NCBI GenBank assembly: GCA_963748005.1
Contig: CAVVHH010000002.1
Location: 868,001-932,000, forward strand
Direction of reading: 5' to 3'
DNA: 64,000 nucleotides
Source: CAILZL01 sp963748005
Lineage (GTDB): Bacteria; Pseudomonadota; Gammaproteobacteria; Steroidobacterales; Steroidobacteraceae
Part shown: piece after piece, positions 9,769-19,207 of the stretch
How positions within the stretch are numbered: the first letter of the stretch is position 1
Layout: each line of letters starts with the position of its first letter
The notes under the pieces: generated by a model
The model's input: only the letters and a program-made list of their open reading frames with translations
The model's database searches: none
What the model was told of the DNA's origin: nothing
Program-made: the position numbers and the translations under genes

Positions 9769-10968
9769 CTATCCGGCCAGTAAAGCCGAATCGTGATGAC
9801 CGGCGCCGGCACCCCAAGCGAGTACGAAGGCCTCCAGCTCAGCTGCAGTTACCGGTTTGCTGATGAAATCGCCCTGCAGACGGTCGCAGCCCAGACGATC
9901 CATGAACTCAAAAGCGGTCTGCGTTTCCACGCCTTCGGCGCATACGCTCAAGGAAAGCTTGTGCCCCAGATCCACCAGCGCCGACACCACGGTGCGCGCC
10001 TGCTGCGACGTGGCCATCTCCGCGATCAGCGCCTGGTCAATCTTGATGCTGCTGTAAGGCATCTTGTACAGCTGGGTAACCGATGATGTACCGACTCCGA
10101 AGTCATCCAGCGCCAACTCCACACCCCGCACCCGCAGGCGCGCAAAGCTGTCCATCACCAGATCCTGGTCGCCGACAGTGGCCGCCTCAGTGACTTCAAA
10201 ACACAGGCAGGCCGGCGGCACCCCATATTCACGCAATACCTGCGACAGGCGGTCAGGAAAGTTCAAATCACCTACGGTGCGCGCAGCCAGATTCACCGCC
10301 AGCCCCACTGACAATCCGCGCGCATGCCAATGACCCACCTGACGCAGTGCCTCGGTCAGCACATAGTCAGTCATCTCGGTCATGAGATTTTCGCGCTCGA
10401 CCAGCGGCAGAAATTGTGAGGGATACAACAGGCCGCGTTGCGGATGCTGCCAGCGAACCAGGGTTTCAACCGTGCCCACCGCCCAGATGTGATCAATGCG
10501 ATGCAGGATGGGTTGATAGTGCAGCACCAGCTCGTACTCAGCCAGCGCCCGGCGGAAGTCATCACCGATCAGCGGTGCATTTTCGCCGCTGTGCTTGAGC
10601 AGGTAAGCCTCGAGTTGCTGCATGCGTACCGGTTTTTGCAGCGGGTCCAGCATGCGCAGCCCAAGCGACAGACCAAACTGGCGTGCCGTCGCCAATACCT
10701 TACCGTCCATGCCGCTGAGCAGCAGTACATCTGCCTTGGTGGACGAGGCCGCCAGATGACGCAGCCCTTCAACGCCATCCATATCGGCCATCTGCAGATC
10801 CAGGATCACCAGCGACGGCTGCGCGCTGGCAACCGCCTGGCGAAAAGCCGTGCTGGAGTCGGCTGTTACCACGGCATAGCCGCTGCGCCTGCCGATTTCG
10901 GCAATCAGCGCCAGCAGTTCCGGGTCGTCATCAACCACCAACAGCACATTGCGAGCAGACAACGCCAC
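9769..10968 (-). CDS. Response regulator with EAL domain (motif ETL)
   Basis: The 399-residue protein has the same plan as 2843-4030: a receiver (about 8-125; VVDDDP, VILDLQMADMDG, lysine in LQKP) and an EAL domain (about 140-385). The signature motif reads ETL instead of EAL, and loop 6 reads DDFGVGTSS instead of DDFGTGYSS. The known metal and catalytic positions still look filled: the Glu of ETL, NL, FEVTE, DD, the Lys of IKID, AEGVET and LQGD. It is therefore probably an active or weakened cyclic di-GMP phosphodiesterase. The start is GTG at 10968 with a GAGGT ribosome site. It converges with the kinase gene ending at 9725. Confidence 0.9.
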   Translation of the reverse strand: MALSARNVLLVVDDDPELLALIAEIGRRSGYAVVTADSSTAFRQAVASAQPSLVILDLQMADMDGVEGLRHLAASSTKADVLLLSGMDGKVLATARQFGLSLGLRMLDPLQKPVRMQQLEAYLLKHSGENAPLIGDDFRRALAEYELVLHYQPILHRIDHIWAVGTVETLVRWQHPQRGLLYPSQFLPLVERENLMTEMTDYVLTEALRQVGHWHARGLSVGLAVNLAARTVGDLNFPDRLSQVLREYGVPPACLCFEVTEAATVGDQDLVMDSFARLRVRGVELALDDFGVGTSSVTQLYKMPYSSIKIDQALIAEMATSQQARTVVSALVDLGHKLSLSVCAEGVETQTAFEFMDRLGCDRLQGDFISKPVTAAELEAFVLAWGAGAGHHDSALLAG

Positions 10969-11106
10969 TTAAGACCTCGGGAAAGATTGACGGCCATAGT
11001 CATTGTGGCCATTAGTTAAATCGGAAAATTCCCGTAAAACTTTAGCGAACCAGCTGATCCGGGACTGTGAGCAAGTGCACTGTCAGGAACAGCGACAAAC
11101 CCTTAA

Positions 11107-13173
11107 TTACCTGGCTTGCAGCTCTTTCAGGAGGTCAGATGCCGCGTAAATTGACCGCAGCGCCTCCAGAATGGCCGCCGGATGCACTGCTACGGCGCGA
11201 TTCAGGCGTGCGTCGTACCAGAATCCCCCGCCCAACGAGTGAATATTGCCGTCAAAAATCAGCCCGACAATTTCCGCGTCGCGATTGATGACCGGGCTGC
11301 CGGAATTGCCACCGATGATGTCGTTGCTGGTCACAAAATTGAGTCGCTGACGTGTATCGATCCGGCTCTGAGCCGCCAGCCAGCTGGCCGGCAGGGCGAA
11401 TGGATCGGCGCCAGTGTGGCGGGCAAAAGCACCGGCAATATCCGTAAAGGGCGCAATGTCATGCTCCCCCTCGCGCCAACCGCGCACCTCGCCATACGAG
11501 AGCCGGAGCGTAAAGGTGGCATCGGGCGCAACACTGGTGCCAAGTTGCTTGAAGCGCGCTTCGGCAATGGTCTGCCCGGCACGGGCCTCAACCGCTTCGA
11601 TTTCATTGTCGTAGCGTTTGCGCAGCGCGCGGGCCCGGGAATCAATGGCGCGCACCAACGCAATGAACGGGTCGGTTGACCGGGCGACCGCACCGGCATC
11701 GGCCCACAGTGCCTTGCGCAGGCTGGGATCGCCCAGCTGCGTCGACTGCACCAGACGCGCCGCCAGTTGCTCGGGCGAATCCTTGCCCAGCACCTGCCGC
11801 ACCACGGGATGATCCGCGCCCAGCCATTCACGCAACTTGGTCAGCGACCAGGACAACTTCAGCTGTTCGTATTCGGGATAGATCGGCGCGGTGCTGAACA
11901 AGGCTTGCTCGACGGCCGGCAATTCAGCCTCGGTGAATTCCGGCAAACGTTCGCCGTCGGGTTTGGCGCGCTCGGCTGTGCCGCGCACCAAGGCACGAGC
12001 AAAGCTGTAGTACTTGCTCATGAAACCACGGCTAGCTTCGATAAAATAGTGCTCGTTGCCGATGTTGCGATACAGCGCTTCAGCTGCCGCTATGTCCTGC
12101 CATGCAGTTTTCGCAGCCGCCAATTCCGCACTGGCAGCGACAAACTGCTGCGACGCAAGTTCTGCCTGCTGCTTGCTGCGCATCAGTTCGGCATCCTGCA
12201 ATGCGCCCATCGCGCCACGGCGCGCCTTCAGCGTGTTCTCGATGCTGAACAGATCGCTGGCAGCGATGCGTTTCGGCTCGGCGCCCAGCTTCTGATACTG
12301 CGACAGCACGCCGCGCAGTTCGGAGTAAAGCAGCATCTCTCGCGGATAGCGCAGGTCACGCAGCGTGGCCAGTTGCGCCACCGTCAGTTCGCGTTGCGTG
12401 GAGCCGGGATGGCCGGTAACGAATGTCAGCTCACTCTCTTCAGCACCGGTGGCTTTGAATCGGAAGTAGTCCTTGATCTGCGCTGGTTTGCCGTCTTCAT
12501 AGGCCCGCAGAAACGTCGCGTCCAGATCGAAACGCGGGAAATTGAAGTTGTCCGGGTCGCCACCAAAGAACGCTGCAGCCTGCTCGGGCGCCCACACCAG
12601 ACGCACATCCTGAAAACGATGATAGCGATACAGGTGATACGCGCCTCCCTGATACAACTCCACCACATCGCAGCGAGTCGTCGCCTGCTGCTTGCCGATG
12701 CATGCGCCGGTGAGTTTCGCCTTGGCGGCGTTCATCGCCTGCTTGAACGCTTCACCGCTGAGCGTGGCGGTTGCCGCTTTGATGGTGGCCGTAACGTCGG
12801 TAATCTGTTCCAGACGGTTCAGCTCCAGCTCAGGACACTTGAGCTCGGCATCACGCGTAGCGGCAAGGAACCCATCACGCATATAGTCCTTGCTGGCCGA
12901 GGACAGGCCTTCAATGCAACGCACGCCGCAGTGATGATTGGTCATCACCAGACCCGATGGCGATACGAACGACCCCGAACAACCCTGCGCCAGACGGACT
13001 GAAGAACGCATCACCTTGTCGACCCATTCCCTGGTCGGTGTGAAGCCGTATGCAGACTGCAGTTGTTGCACCGGCAAATTGTCCAGCGTCCACATGCCTT
13101 CTGCTGCCATGCCCGTGGCAGTGGTGAACACGCTGCCGAGTAGCACTGTTAATGCGGCAACTCTGGAACGCAT
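11107..13173 (-). CDS. S46 family dipeptidyl-peptidase (DPP7/DPP11 type)
   Basis: This secreted serine exopeptidase of about 688 residues removes N-terminal dipeptides from peptides in the periplasm. A signal peptide covers about the first 24 residues (MRSRVAALTVLLGS to an Ala-x-Ala site). The chymotrypsin-like catalytic parts are visible: TNHHCG with the catalytic His near the N-terminus, the Asp region NFPRFDLDATFLRAYEDG, and GNSGSPVIN with the nucleophilic Ser near residue 624. The frame is open to an ATG at 13188, but the ATG at 13173 has an AAGGAG ribosome site 7 bases upstream and starts a better signal peptide. The S1 specificity residue that separates DPP7 from DPP11 cannot be assigned without alignment. 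The gene stands alone. Confidence 0.92.
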   Translation of the reverse strand: MRSRVAALTVLLGSVFTTATGMAAEGMWTLDNLPVQQLQSAYGFTPTREWVDKVMRSSVRLAQGCSGSFVSPSGLVMTNHHCGVRCIEGLSSASKDYMRDGFLAATRDAELKCPELELNRLEQITDVTATIKAATATLSGEAFKQAMNAAKAKLTGACIGKQQATTRCDVVELYQGGAYHLYRYHRFQDVRLVWAPEQAAAFFGGDPDNFNFPRFDLDATFLRAYEDGKPAQIKDYFRFKATGAEESELTFVTGHPGSTQRELTVAQLATLRDLRYPREMLLYSELRGVLSQYQKLGAEPKRIAASDLFSIENTLKARRGAMGALQDAELMRSKQQAELASQQFVAASAELAAAKTAWQDIAAAEALYRNIGNEHYFIEASRGFMSKYYSFARALVRGTAERAKPDGERLPEFTEAELPAVEQALFSTAPIYPEYEQLKLSWSLTKLREWLGADHPVVRQVLGKDSPEQLAARLVQSTQLGDPSLRKALWADAGAVARSTDPFIALVRAIDSRARALRKRYDNEIEAVEARAGQTIAEARFKQLGTSVAPDATFTLRLSYGEVRGWREGEHDIAPFTDIAGAFARHTGADPFALPASWLAAQSRIDTRQRLNFVTSNDIIGGNSGSPVINRDAEIVGLIFDGNIHSLGGGFWYDARLNRAVAVHPAAILEALRSIYAASDLLKELQAR

Positions 13174-13427
13174 CTCAAACTCCTTCATCTATAACTTTGG
13201 TTTCAGAATGGAGATTGTCATGCATGGAACATGCTCACAAATCTCCGGCCATCAGATTCTGCATGATTGCAATCGCTGCAACGTATCAGCAGCGACTTGC
13301 TCCAGAAAGACTTTCCAGGGTAGTCGCAAACAGGATGTTTGCGCCGAAGCCTATAGGGATGTATTTACGGGGGCCATGGAAAGACTTTGTGGCGCAAGCC
13401 GCTGCCTGCACCACATTCAGCACAGCT

Positions 13428-14429
13428 CTACCCACCACCGTGCTTCTTGCCAAGTGGCACAACCTCCGGCGGATTCAATGCCGACGCCGCTACCTCCCGA
13501 CACTCGCTGCTGACCGTGGCGCGAATGATTTCCGCCAGTCGCAACACACCCGGGCCCGCCGCATCGCGATCGGCGTACACAAGATACAGCGTGCCCATGC
13601 GTATGCGACCTTCACGCAAATTCAGTGGCTGCAACAAACCTTCTGCAAGTTCTTCGCGGATTTTTTCTTCCGGAAACCACGCGAACCCATAGCCACGCCG
13701 CACCGCTTCAATGGAGGTCGTCATGTTGCTGACCGTCCAGCGCTGCGTCGCTTCCAGCGTCAGGACATTGCCGCTGCGATTGACGCCACTGTCACGCACC
13801 ACCAGTTGCCGGTGTGCACGCAGATCGCGTTGCGTCAGTGGCCGCTGCAATTTCTGCAGAGGATGCTCCGGCGCCGACACCGCGACCATGCGCACTGCCA
13901 TCAGGATATCGCCGAGAAATCCTGCCGGCACCATGTCGGAGATGCCCAGCTCCGCCTTGCCTTCGGTCAGGGCCTCACAGGTGCCGCTCAGCACCGACTC
14001 AATCAGTTCGATGCGGGTATGCGGACTCTCGGTGCCGAACTGCGCCAGACACTTGAGCAGCAGGAAGGTCGGGAACAGCGGCTCCACCGCCAGACCGATC
14101 TCCGCCTCCCAGCCGGCCGACAACTTGTGCGCGGCGCGTTCCAGACCGCTGGCTTCTTCCAGCAGCGCCCGCGCCCGGCGGTACAACAATTCACCGGTGG
14201 GCGTCAGCACCGCCTTGCGGCCCTGGATTTCGAACACGGTGATATCCAGCACCGATTCCAGTTTTTTCACCGCATAGGTGATCGACGACTGGCTTTTGTT
14301 CATCAGCTCGGCGGCCTGGGCATAGCCGCCGGCATCCACCACCGCCAGCAACGCCCGCCATTGCTCGATGGAAATGCGCGGATAACCGGGTAATGGGGGA
14401 TGGGCGTGGGTGTTTTTGGGGGCACTCAT
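13428..14429 (-). CDS. LysR family transcriptional regulator
   Basis: This is a 333-residue LysR-type regulator. The winged helix-turn-helix lies at residues about 20-80 (AAELMNKSQSSITYAVKKLE), followed by a periplasmic-binding-protein-like effector domain to about 310. It is divergent from azoR and the pirin gene, with only 108 bases between the start codons. That gap holds a T-N11-A dyad right at its own start codon and a second 8-base inverted repeat. The classic LysR layout implies that it represses itself and controls azoR-pirin, perhaps in response to a quinone or other electrophile. The trigger is a guess. Confidence 0.92.
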   Translation of the reverse strand: MSAPKNTHAHPPLPGYPRISIEQWRALLAVVDAGGYAQAAELMNKSQSSITYAVKKLESVLDITVFEIQGRKAVLTPTGELLYRRARALLEEASGLERAAHKLSAGWEAEIGLAVEPLFPTFLLLKCLAQFGTESPHTRIELIESVLSGTCEALTEGKAELGISDMVPAGFLGDILMAVRMVAVSAPEHPLQKLQRPLTQRDLRAHRQLVVRDSGVNRSGNVLTLEATQRWTVSNMTTSIEAVRRGYGFAWFPEEKIREELAEGLLQPLNLREGRIRMGTLYLVYADRDAAGPGVLRLAEIIRATVSSECREVAASALNPPEVVPLGKKHGGG

Positions 14430-14432
14430 GAT

Positions 14433-14447
14433 CTATCCATTCGATAG
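14433..14447. promoter_or_regulatory. Putative LysR operator, CTATC-N5-GATAG
   Basis: A perfect 5+5 base dyad with a 5-base spacer contains the LysR T-N11-A signature (T at 14434, A at 14446). It begins 4 bases upstream of the LysR start codon, a position suited to autorepression. The assignment rests on motif and position only. Confidence 0.5.
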
Positions 14448-14450
14448 GTT

Positions 14451-14482
14451 TGAGCCAAATATTGAGCTTTTTTATTGGCTCA
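14451..14482. promoter_or_regulatory. Inverted repeat TGAGCCAA/TTGGCTCA in lysR-azoR gap
   Basis: Perfect 8-base arms are separated by a 16-base AT-rich spacer, midway between the divergent lysR and azoR genes. It may be a second regulator half-site pair or overlap the azoR promoter. The AT-rich centre could contain promoter elements, but I cannot assign them with confidence. Confidence 0.4.
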
Positions 14483-14537
14483 GTAAATCGTTTCATGGAG
14501 CCACGCCAAACGGCAACCATTTACTGAGGAGAACCCG

Positions 14538-15155
14538 ATGAGCACCTTGTTACAGATCAACACCAGCCTGTTTTCGGCCGGCGGCCAGTCCACCCAGCTG
14601 GCAAACAATTTTGTCGAGCAGTGGCGCAACAGCCATGCCGACGCTCAGGTCGTGGTACGCGATCTGGCGGCCAGCCCTGTGCCACACCTGAATGCGGAGC
14701 GCGTGACTGCTTTCATGACACCTGCCGAACAACGCAGTGTCGAGCAGCAGGAGATCGTCGCCTATTCCGATGCCCTGATCGACGAGATCAAGCGCGCCGA
14801 TGTGGTGGTGATTGGTCTGCCGCTGTACAACTTCGGCATCCCCTCGGCGCTGCAAGCCTACTTCGACCATCTGGCGCGTGCTGGTGTCACTTTCAAGTAC
14901 ACGGCTGAGGGTCCGGTCGGGTTCCTGCAGGGCAAGCGCGTCCTGGTATTCGCCACGCGTGGCGGCAAGTACGCCGGCACTGCCAATGACAGCGCGACCA
15001 CCCATGTGCGTTCCTTCCTCAAACTCCTGGGCATGGCCGATGTGGAATTCGTTTATGCGGAAGGTCTGAACCTGGGCGCCGATATCCGCGAGCAGGGTTT
15101 GAATGCCGCGCGCGAGCAAAGCACGCAACTGGCACAATTACTGGCCGCAGCCTGA
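14538..15155 (+). CDS. azoR: FMN-dependent NADH-azoreductase
   Basis: The 205-residue flavodoxin-fold oxidoreductase uses FMN and NAD(P)H to reduce quinones and azo compounds in two-electron steps. It begins with the FMN-phosphate-binding segment TSLFSAGGQST (residues about 9-19). It also has the family motif GLPLYNFGIPSALQAYFD (about 93-110) and ATRGGKY (about 139-145). Length matches AzoR. An AGGAG ribosome site precedes the ATG. The pirin gene follows after 19 bases, so the two form an operon divergent from a LysR regulator. This is a common electrophile/quinone-response arrangement in Proteobacteria. Confidence 0.93.
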   Translation: MSTLLQINTSLFSAGGQSTQLANNFVEQWRNSHADAQVVVRDLAASPVPHLNAERVTAFMTPAEQRSVEQQEIVAYSDALIDEIKRADVVVIGLPLYNFGIPSALQAYFDHLARAGVTFKYTAEGPVGFLQGKRVLVFATRGGKYAGTANDSATTHVRSFLKLLGMADVEFVYAEGLNLGADIREQGLNAAREQSTQLAQLLAAA

Positions 15156-15174
15156 GGATACCCAAGAGGTCAAA

Positions 15175-16056
15175 ATGAGCACCCGCAACGTCAATCAGAT
15201 CATCGAAACCATGACCACGTCGGATGGTGCGGGCGTGAAACTGCTGCGCAGCCTGGGCCAGAGCCAGCACAGCCGGCTGGACCCATTCCTGATGCTGGAT
15301 GAGTTCGGCAGCTTTGATGCCAACGACTACATCGCCGGATTCCCCGCGCATCCGCACCGTGGCTTCGAGACCGTCACTTACATGCTGGAAGGTCACATGC
15401 TGCATGAAGACCACATGGGCAACAAAGGCCATCTGCGCAGCGGCGATGTGCAGTGGATGACCGCCGCACACGGCATCATTCATTCCGAAATGCCGCAACA
15501 GCAGTCTGGCCGCATGCATGGCTTCCAGCTGTGGATCAACCTGCCGGCGCGCGAAAAGATGAAGCCCGCCAGCTATCGCGACATTCCGGCAGCCAAGATC
15601 CCCACCGTCACGCTGGCCAATGGCGCCACGGTAAAAGTGATTGCAGGTGAGTTCGCTGATGGCGAGCAACGCATTGCAGGGTCGGTGCAAGGTCTGGCCA
15701 CACAAGCGTTGTACATCGATGTGAAATTGCCGCAGGGACAACGCTTCGTGCAGCAGACACCTGCTGCGCACAACGCTCTGATCTATCTGTTTGAAGGCGA
15801 GATCAGCATTGGCGAAGGCAACTCTGCCACGAAGCTCAGCGGCCATGCTGCTGCGTTGCTGAATGCTGGCGATCAGGTGGTCGTTACTGCCACTAGCGAT
15901 GCACGCTTTCTGTTGCTGGCTGCACAGCCGCTGAACGAGCCCGTGGTGCAATACGGCCCGTTTGTCATGAATACGCGCGAGGAGATCGAGCAGGCGATTC
16001 GCGATTATCAGAGTGGCAAGCTGGTGCAGGAGAAGGCGTTGGCTTTCAATGAATGA
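15175..16056 (+). CDS. Pirin family protein
   Basis: The 293-residue bicupin protein has the N-terminal pirin motif DPFLMLDEFG and the metal-binding set HPHRGFETVTYMLEG (residues about 61-75) with H.D..G and E.Q repeats downstream (HSEMPQQ, HGFQLWINLP). Bacterial pirins of this type, such as YhhW, can open quercetin or act as redox-linked regulators; the substrate here is unknown. The frame is open upstream into azoR, but the ATG at 15175 has a GAGG ribosome site and begins the conserved region. It is the second gene of the azoR-pirin operon. Confidence 0.9.
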   Translation: MSTRNVNQIIETMTTSDGAGVKLLRSLGQSQHSRLDPFLMLDEFGSFDANDYIAGFPAHPHRGFETVTYMLEGHMLHEDHMGNKGHLRSGDVQWMTAAHGIIHSEMPQQQSGRMHGFQLWINLPAREKMKPASYRDIPAAKIPTVTLANGATVKVIAGEFADGEQRIAGSVQGLATQALYIDVKLPQGQRFVQQTPAAHNALIYLFEGEISIGEGNSATKLSGHAAALLNAGDQVVVTATSDARFLLLAAQPLNEPVVQYGPFVMNTREEIEQAIRDYQSGKLVQEKALAFNE

Positions 16057-16085
16057 TGCGGCTTTAAAACATACAGACCCGCATC
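16055..16085 (+). terminator. Stem-loop after the pirin gene
   Basis: Perfect 7-base arms GATGCGG and CCGCATC flank a 17-base loop, beginning at the pirin stop codon. There is no T tract, so it may act as a weak or factor-assisted terminator, or only stabilise the 3' end. Confidence 0.3.
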
Positions 16086-16136
16086 AGAGAAGATCTACTA
16101 GCGTGCAGCAAATGTGACACCCAACCCTTCAGCACG

Positions 16137-17060
16137 ATGACATTAGAAATTAAAAGGAGGGTGCAGGATTTCCTTGTGGACTACCCCAACACCCTCTACA
16201 AATATAAAGCCTTTCCATCGCTTGTTGGCCTAGATAGCCATGAGCGACAGAAAGCCATGCTCGCGAGAGAAAGAGTTTTTGAGAACTTGAGAGGAAAAAT
16301 TTGGCTTTCTAAGCCAGACTCTCTGAATGATGCAATATTTGAACTGGATTCGATTTACACGCCAGCATATCCACATGATCCAGAAAAAAACATCCAATAT
16401 GAAATGGCGGAAATTAAGAGAATATATGATCGCGCTCTTAAAGAGGGGCGCTACAGTCGTGAGCAATACGAATACCTCTGCTCGAAGCTTCGAGTAACCG
16501 TACTCGCCAATATGGAAAACAACTATCGAGATGCGATCGCCGACATAAGAGAACATACTGGAGTATTCTGCCTTTCCGCTGCACAAGACACACTTCCGAT
16601 GTGGTCTCACTATGCCGACGAGCATCGAGGAATAGTTCTTCACTACCGAACGAACCACCGCTACTTTCAGAGATTCAACACACTTAGAAAAATTGAGTAC
16701 AGAAACACAAGGCCTATTTTCACTCTGAATCCTTCTAGTGATGAGTGGCCAAAAGAATACTTGGAAACCATGGTTTTCACAAAACACGAATCATGGGCAT
16801 ACGAAAAGGAGTTTCGCATCCAAGTACCAATAGGTAGACAGCATGTTATTCAGCTAATAGAAAAGGCGAGTTTTTTGTTGAATGGTCAAGAGCTGACCCT
16901 CAACCAAGACATCGTATCTGGGGTAACACTGGGGATTCGACTTGCAGAAGACGCGAAAACCGCCTTGCTTGAATTTAAAGAAAAGGAGTTCCCTTCACTG
17001 CAAGTGTTTCGTGCGAAAAACAATGGCCGTTACGGTATAGAGTTTCAACCGGTATTGTGA
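16137..17060 (+). CDS. DUF2971 family protein
   Basis: The 307-residue protein has the DUF2971 hallmarks: a short N-terminal YKYKAF segment, LSKPDSLND, MWSHYADEHRGIVLHY (residues about 156-171) and KHESWAYEKEFRI. The family has no established biochemical role; members are scattered in accessory and defence-rich regions. Base composition is clearly more AT-rich than the neighbours (AAA, ATA and AGA codons are frequent), which suggests recent transfer. The start is uncertain: the ATG at 16137 lacks a good ribosome site, while an AGGAGG lies inside the first codons. It stands alone between the pirin gene and dctA. Confidence 0.75.
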   Translation: MTLEIKRRVQDFLVDYPNTLYKYKAFPSLVGLDSHERQKAMLARERVFENLRGKIWLSKPDSLNDAIFELDSIYTPAYPHDPEKNIQYEMAEIKRIYDRALKEGRYSREQYEYLCSKLRVTVLANMENNYRDAIADIREHTGVFCLSAAQDTLPMWSHYADEHRGIVLHYRTNHRYFQRFNTLRKIEYRNTRPIFTLNPSSDEWPKEYLETMVFTKHESWAYEKEFRIQVPIGRQHVIQLIEKASFLLNGQELTLNQDIVSGVTLGIRLAEDAKTALLEFKEKEFPSLQVFRAKNNGRYGIEFQPVL

Positions 17061-17157
17061 AAGCCAATAAACTTGACCGGCTTGTATCAGATACAAGAGC
17101 TGAATACGCCTTGGGACAAGCACGGCAGCTCAGCCTTGAGAACATACCGGCACCCAC

Positions 17158-18420
<1,263 letters not shown>

Positions 18421-18468
18421 AGGGTTCGCGCCGGAGCCGGATGTTATGAAATTATTGGAGGCGGGAGA

Positions 18469-18542
18469 TGGAGCGGGTGAAGGGAATCGAACCCTCGTAT
18501 GAAGCTTGGGAAGCTTCCGTTCTACCATTGAACTACACCCGC
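18469..18542 (-). tRNA. tRNA-Gly (anticodon CCC)
   Basis: A complete cloverleaf reads on the minus strand. The acceptor stem GCGGGTG pairs with CACCCGC, the D stem is GTTC/GAAC and the anticodon stem is GAAGC/GCTTC around loop TTCCCAA. The T arm contains GGTTCGATTCC. The discriminator base is T and the 3' CCA is encoded. The anticodon CCC reads GGG codons. It ends 48 bases upstream of the dctA start on the same strand. Confidence 0.95.
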
Positions 18543-18627
18543 TGGGAGCGCCGATTCTAGGGCCTGTCGGCGAACTATTCCATCTCTGCGTTGAGACTCC
18601 GGGCGGGCCCGACAGGAGGCGCGGGTT

Positions 18628-18696
18628 ACAGATGAACCGCCCGCCGCAGCCGTCGATCCGTATATCTACGGCATCGGTGTCGGCTATCGCTTCTGA
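18628..18696 (+). pseudogene. Remnant of an OmpW-like outer membrane protein 3' end
   Basis: A short in-frame stretch ends in DPYIYGIGVGYRF and a TGA. This is the kind of final beta-strand, closing on an aromatic residue, seen at the C-terminus of OmpW-family porins (compare the E. coli ending DPWVF...GYRF). An in-frame stop lies about 30 bases further upstream and no OmpW body is present, so at most the last 20-odd codons survive. Perfect 8-base inverted repeats at 18563-18570 and 18609-18616 lie just upstream and may mark the deletion edge. The match is short and could be chance. Confidence 0.4.
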
Positions 18697-18786
18697 CCCT
18701 CACCCGGCGGACACGGAACAATGTCGCAACGCGACCGGACTGAGCAACACAGCCCGACTATTGTTTGGTTCTGGCAGAATTCCACG

Positions 18787-19191
18787 ATGAACAGCCAACC
18801 TTCGACTATCCATCAAGCCACACCTTATGAGCAGATTGGTGGCGCAGCAGCAGTGCGACGACTGGTCACCGACTTCTACGACGAGATGGAATCACATCCG
18901 GCGGCCACGCAACTGCGCCGCATGCATGCCGCTGACCTGAACCCCATGCGCGACACGCTGTTTGAGTTCCTGTGCGGCTGGCTGGGCGGCCCGCGAACCT
19001 ACTTTGAACGCACCAATGCCAAGTGCCTGATGTCGGCACATGCCGGGTTTGCAATCGACAAAAGCGTTGCTGACCAGTGGCTGCTGTGCATGCGGCATGC
19101 GCTGGACAAACTGGATGCACCACCGGAATCTCGCCAGTTCATCGACGCGGCTTTCACCCGCGTCTGTGCGGCCATGATCAATCGGCAGTGA
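18787..19191 (+). CDS. Truncated hemoglobin, group II-like
   Basis: The 134-residue heme protein has the truncated-globin pattern: an N-terminal YEQIGGAAAVRRLVTDFYDEM (residues about 15-35 of the fold), then LFEFLCGWLGGPRTYFER and the proximal-His helix MSAHAGFAID. The W in DQWLLCMRHAL is the conserved group II tryptophan. Such proteins bind oxygen or nitric oxide and may protect against reactive species. The ATG at 18787 begins the family-length protein. It converges with a MAPEG-family gene 16 bases away. Confidence 0.88.
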   Translation: MNSQPSTIHQATPYEQIGGAAAVRRLVTDFYDEMESHPAATQLRRMHAADLNPMRDTLFEFLCGWLGGPRTYFERTNAKCLMSAHAGFAIDKSVADQWLLCMRHALDKLDAPPESRQFIDAAFTRVCAAMINRQ

Positions 19192-19207
19192 CAAGGTGTC
19201 CTGCCCA

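Noticed and set aside
11767..13002. 411-codon plus-strand frame opposite the S46 peptidase gene
   Set aside because: It lies wholly antisense to a gene with intact catalytic motifs; its translation is rich in His, Arg and Gln in the way of frame shadows in GC-rich DNA.
18421..18528. N-terminal extension of dctA
   Set aside because: It would translate the minus strand of the tRNA-Gly gene; the transporter starts at ATG 18420.
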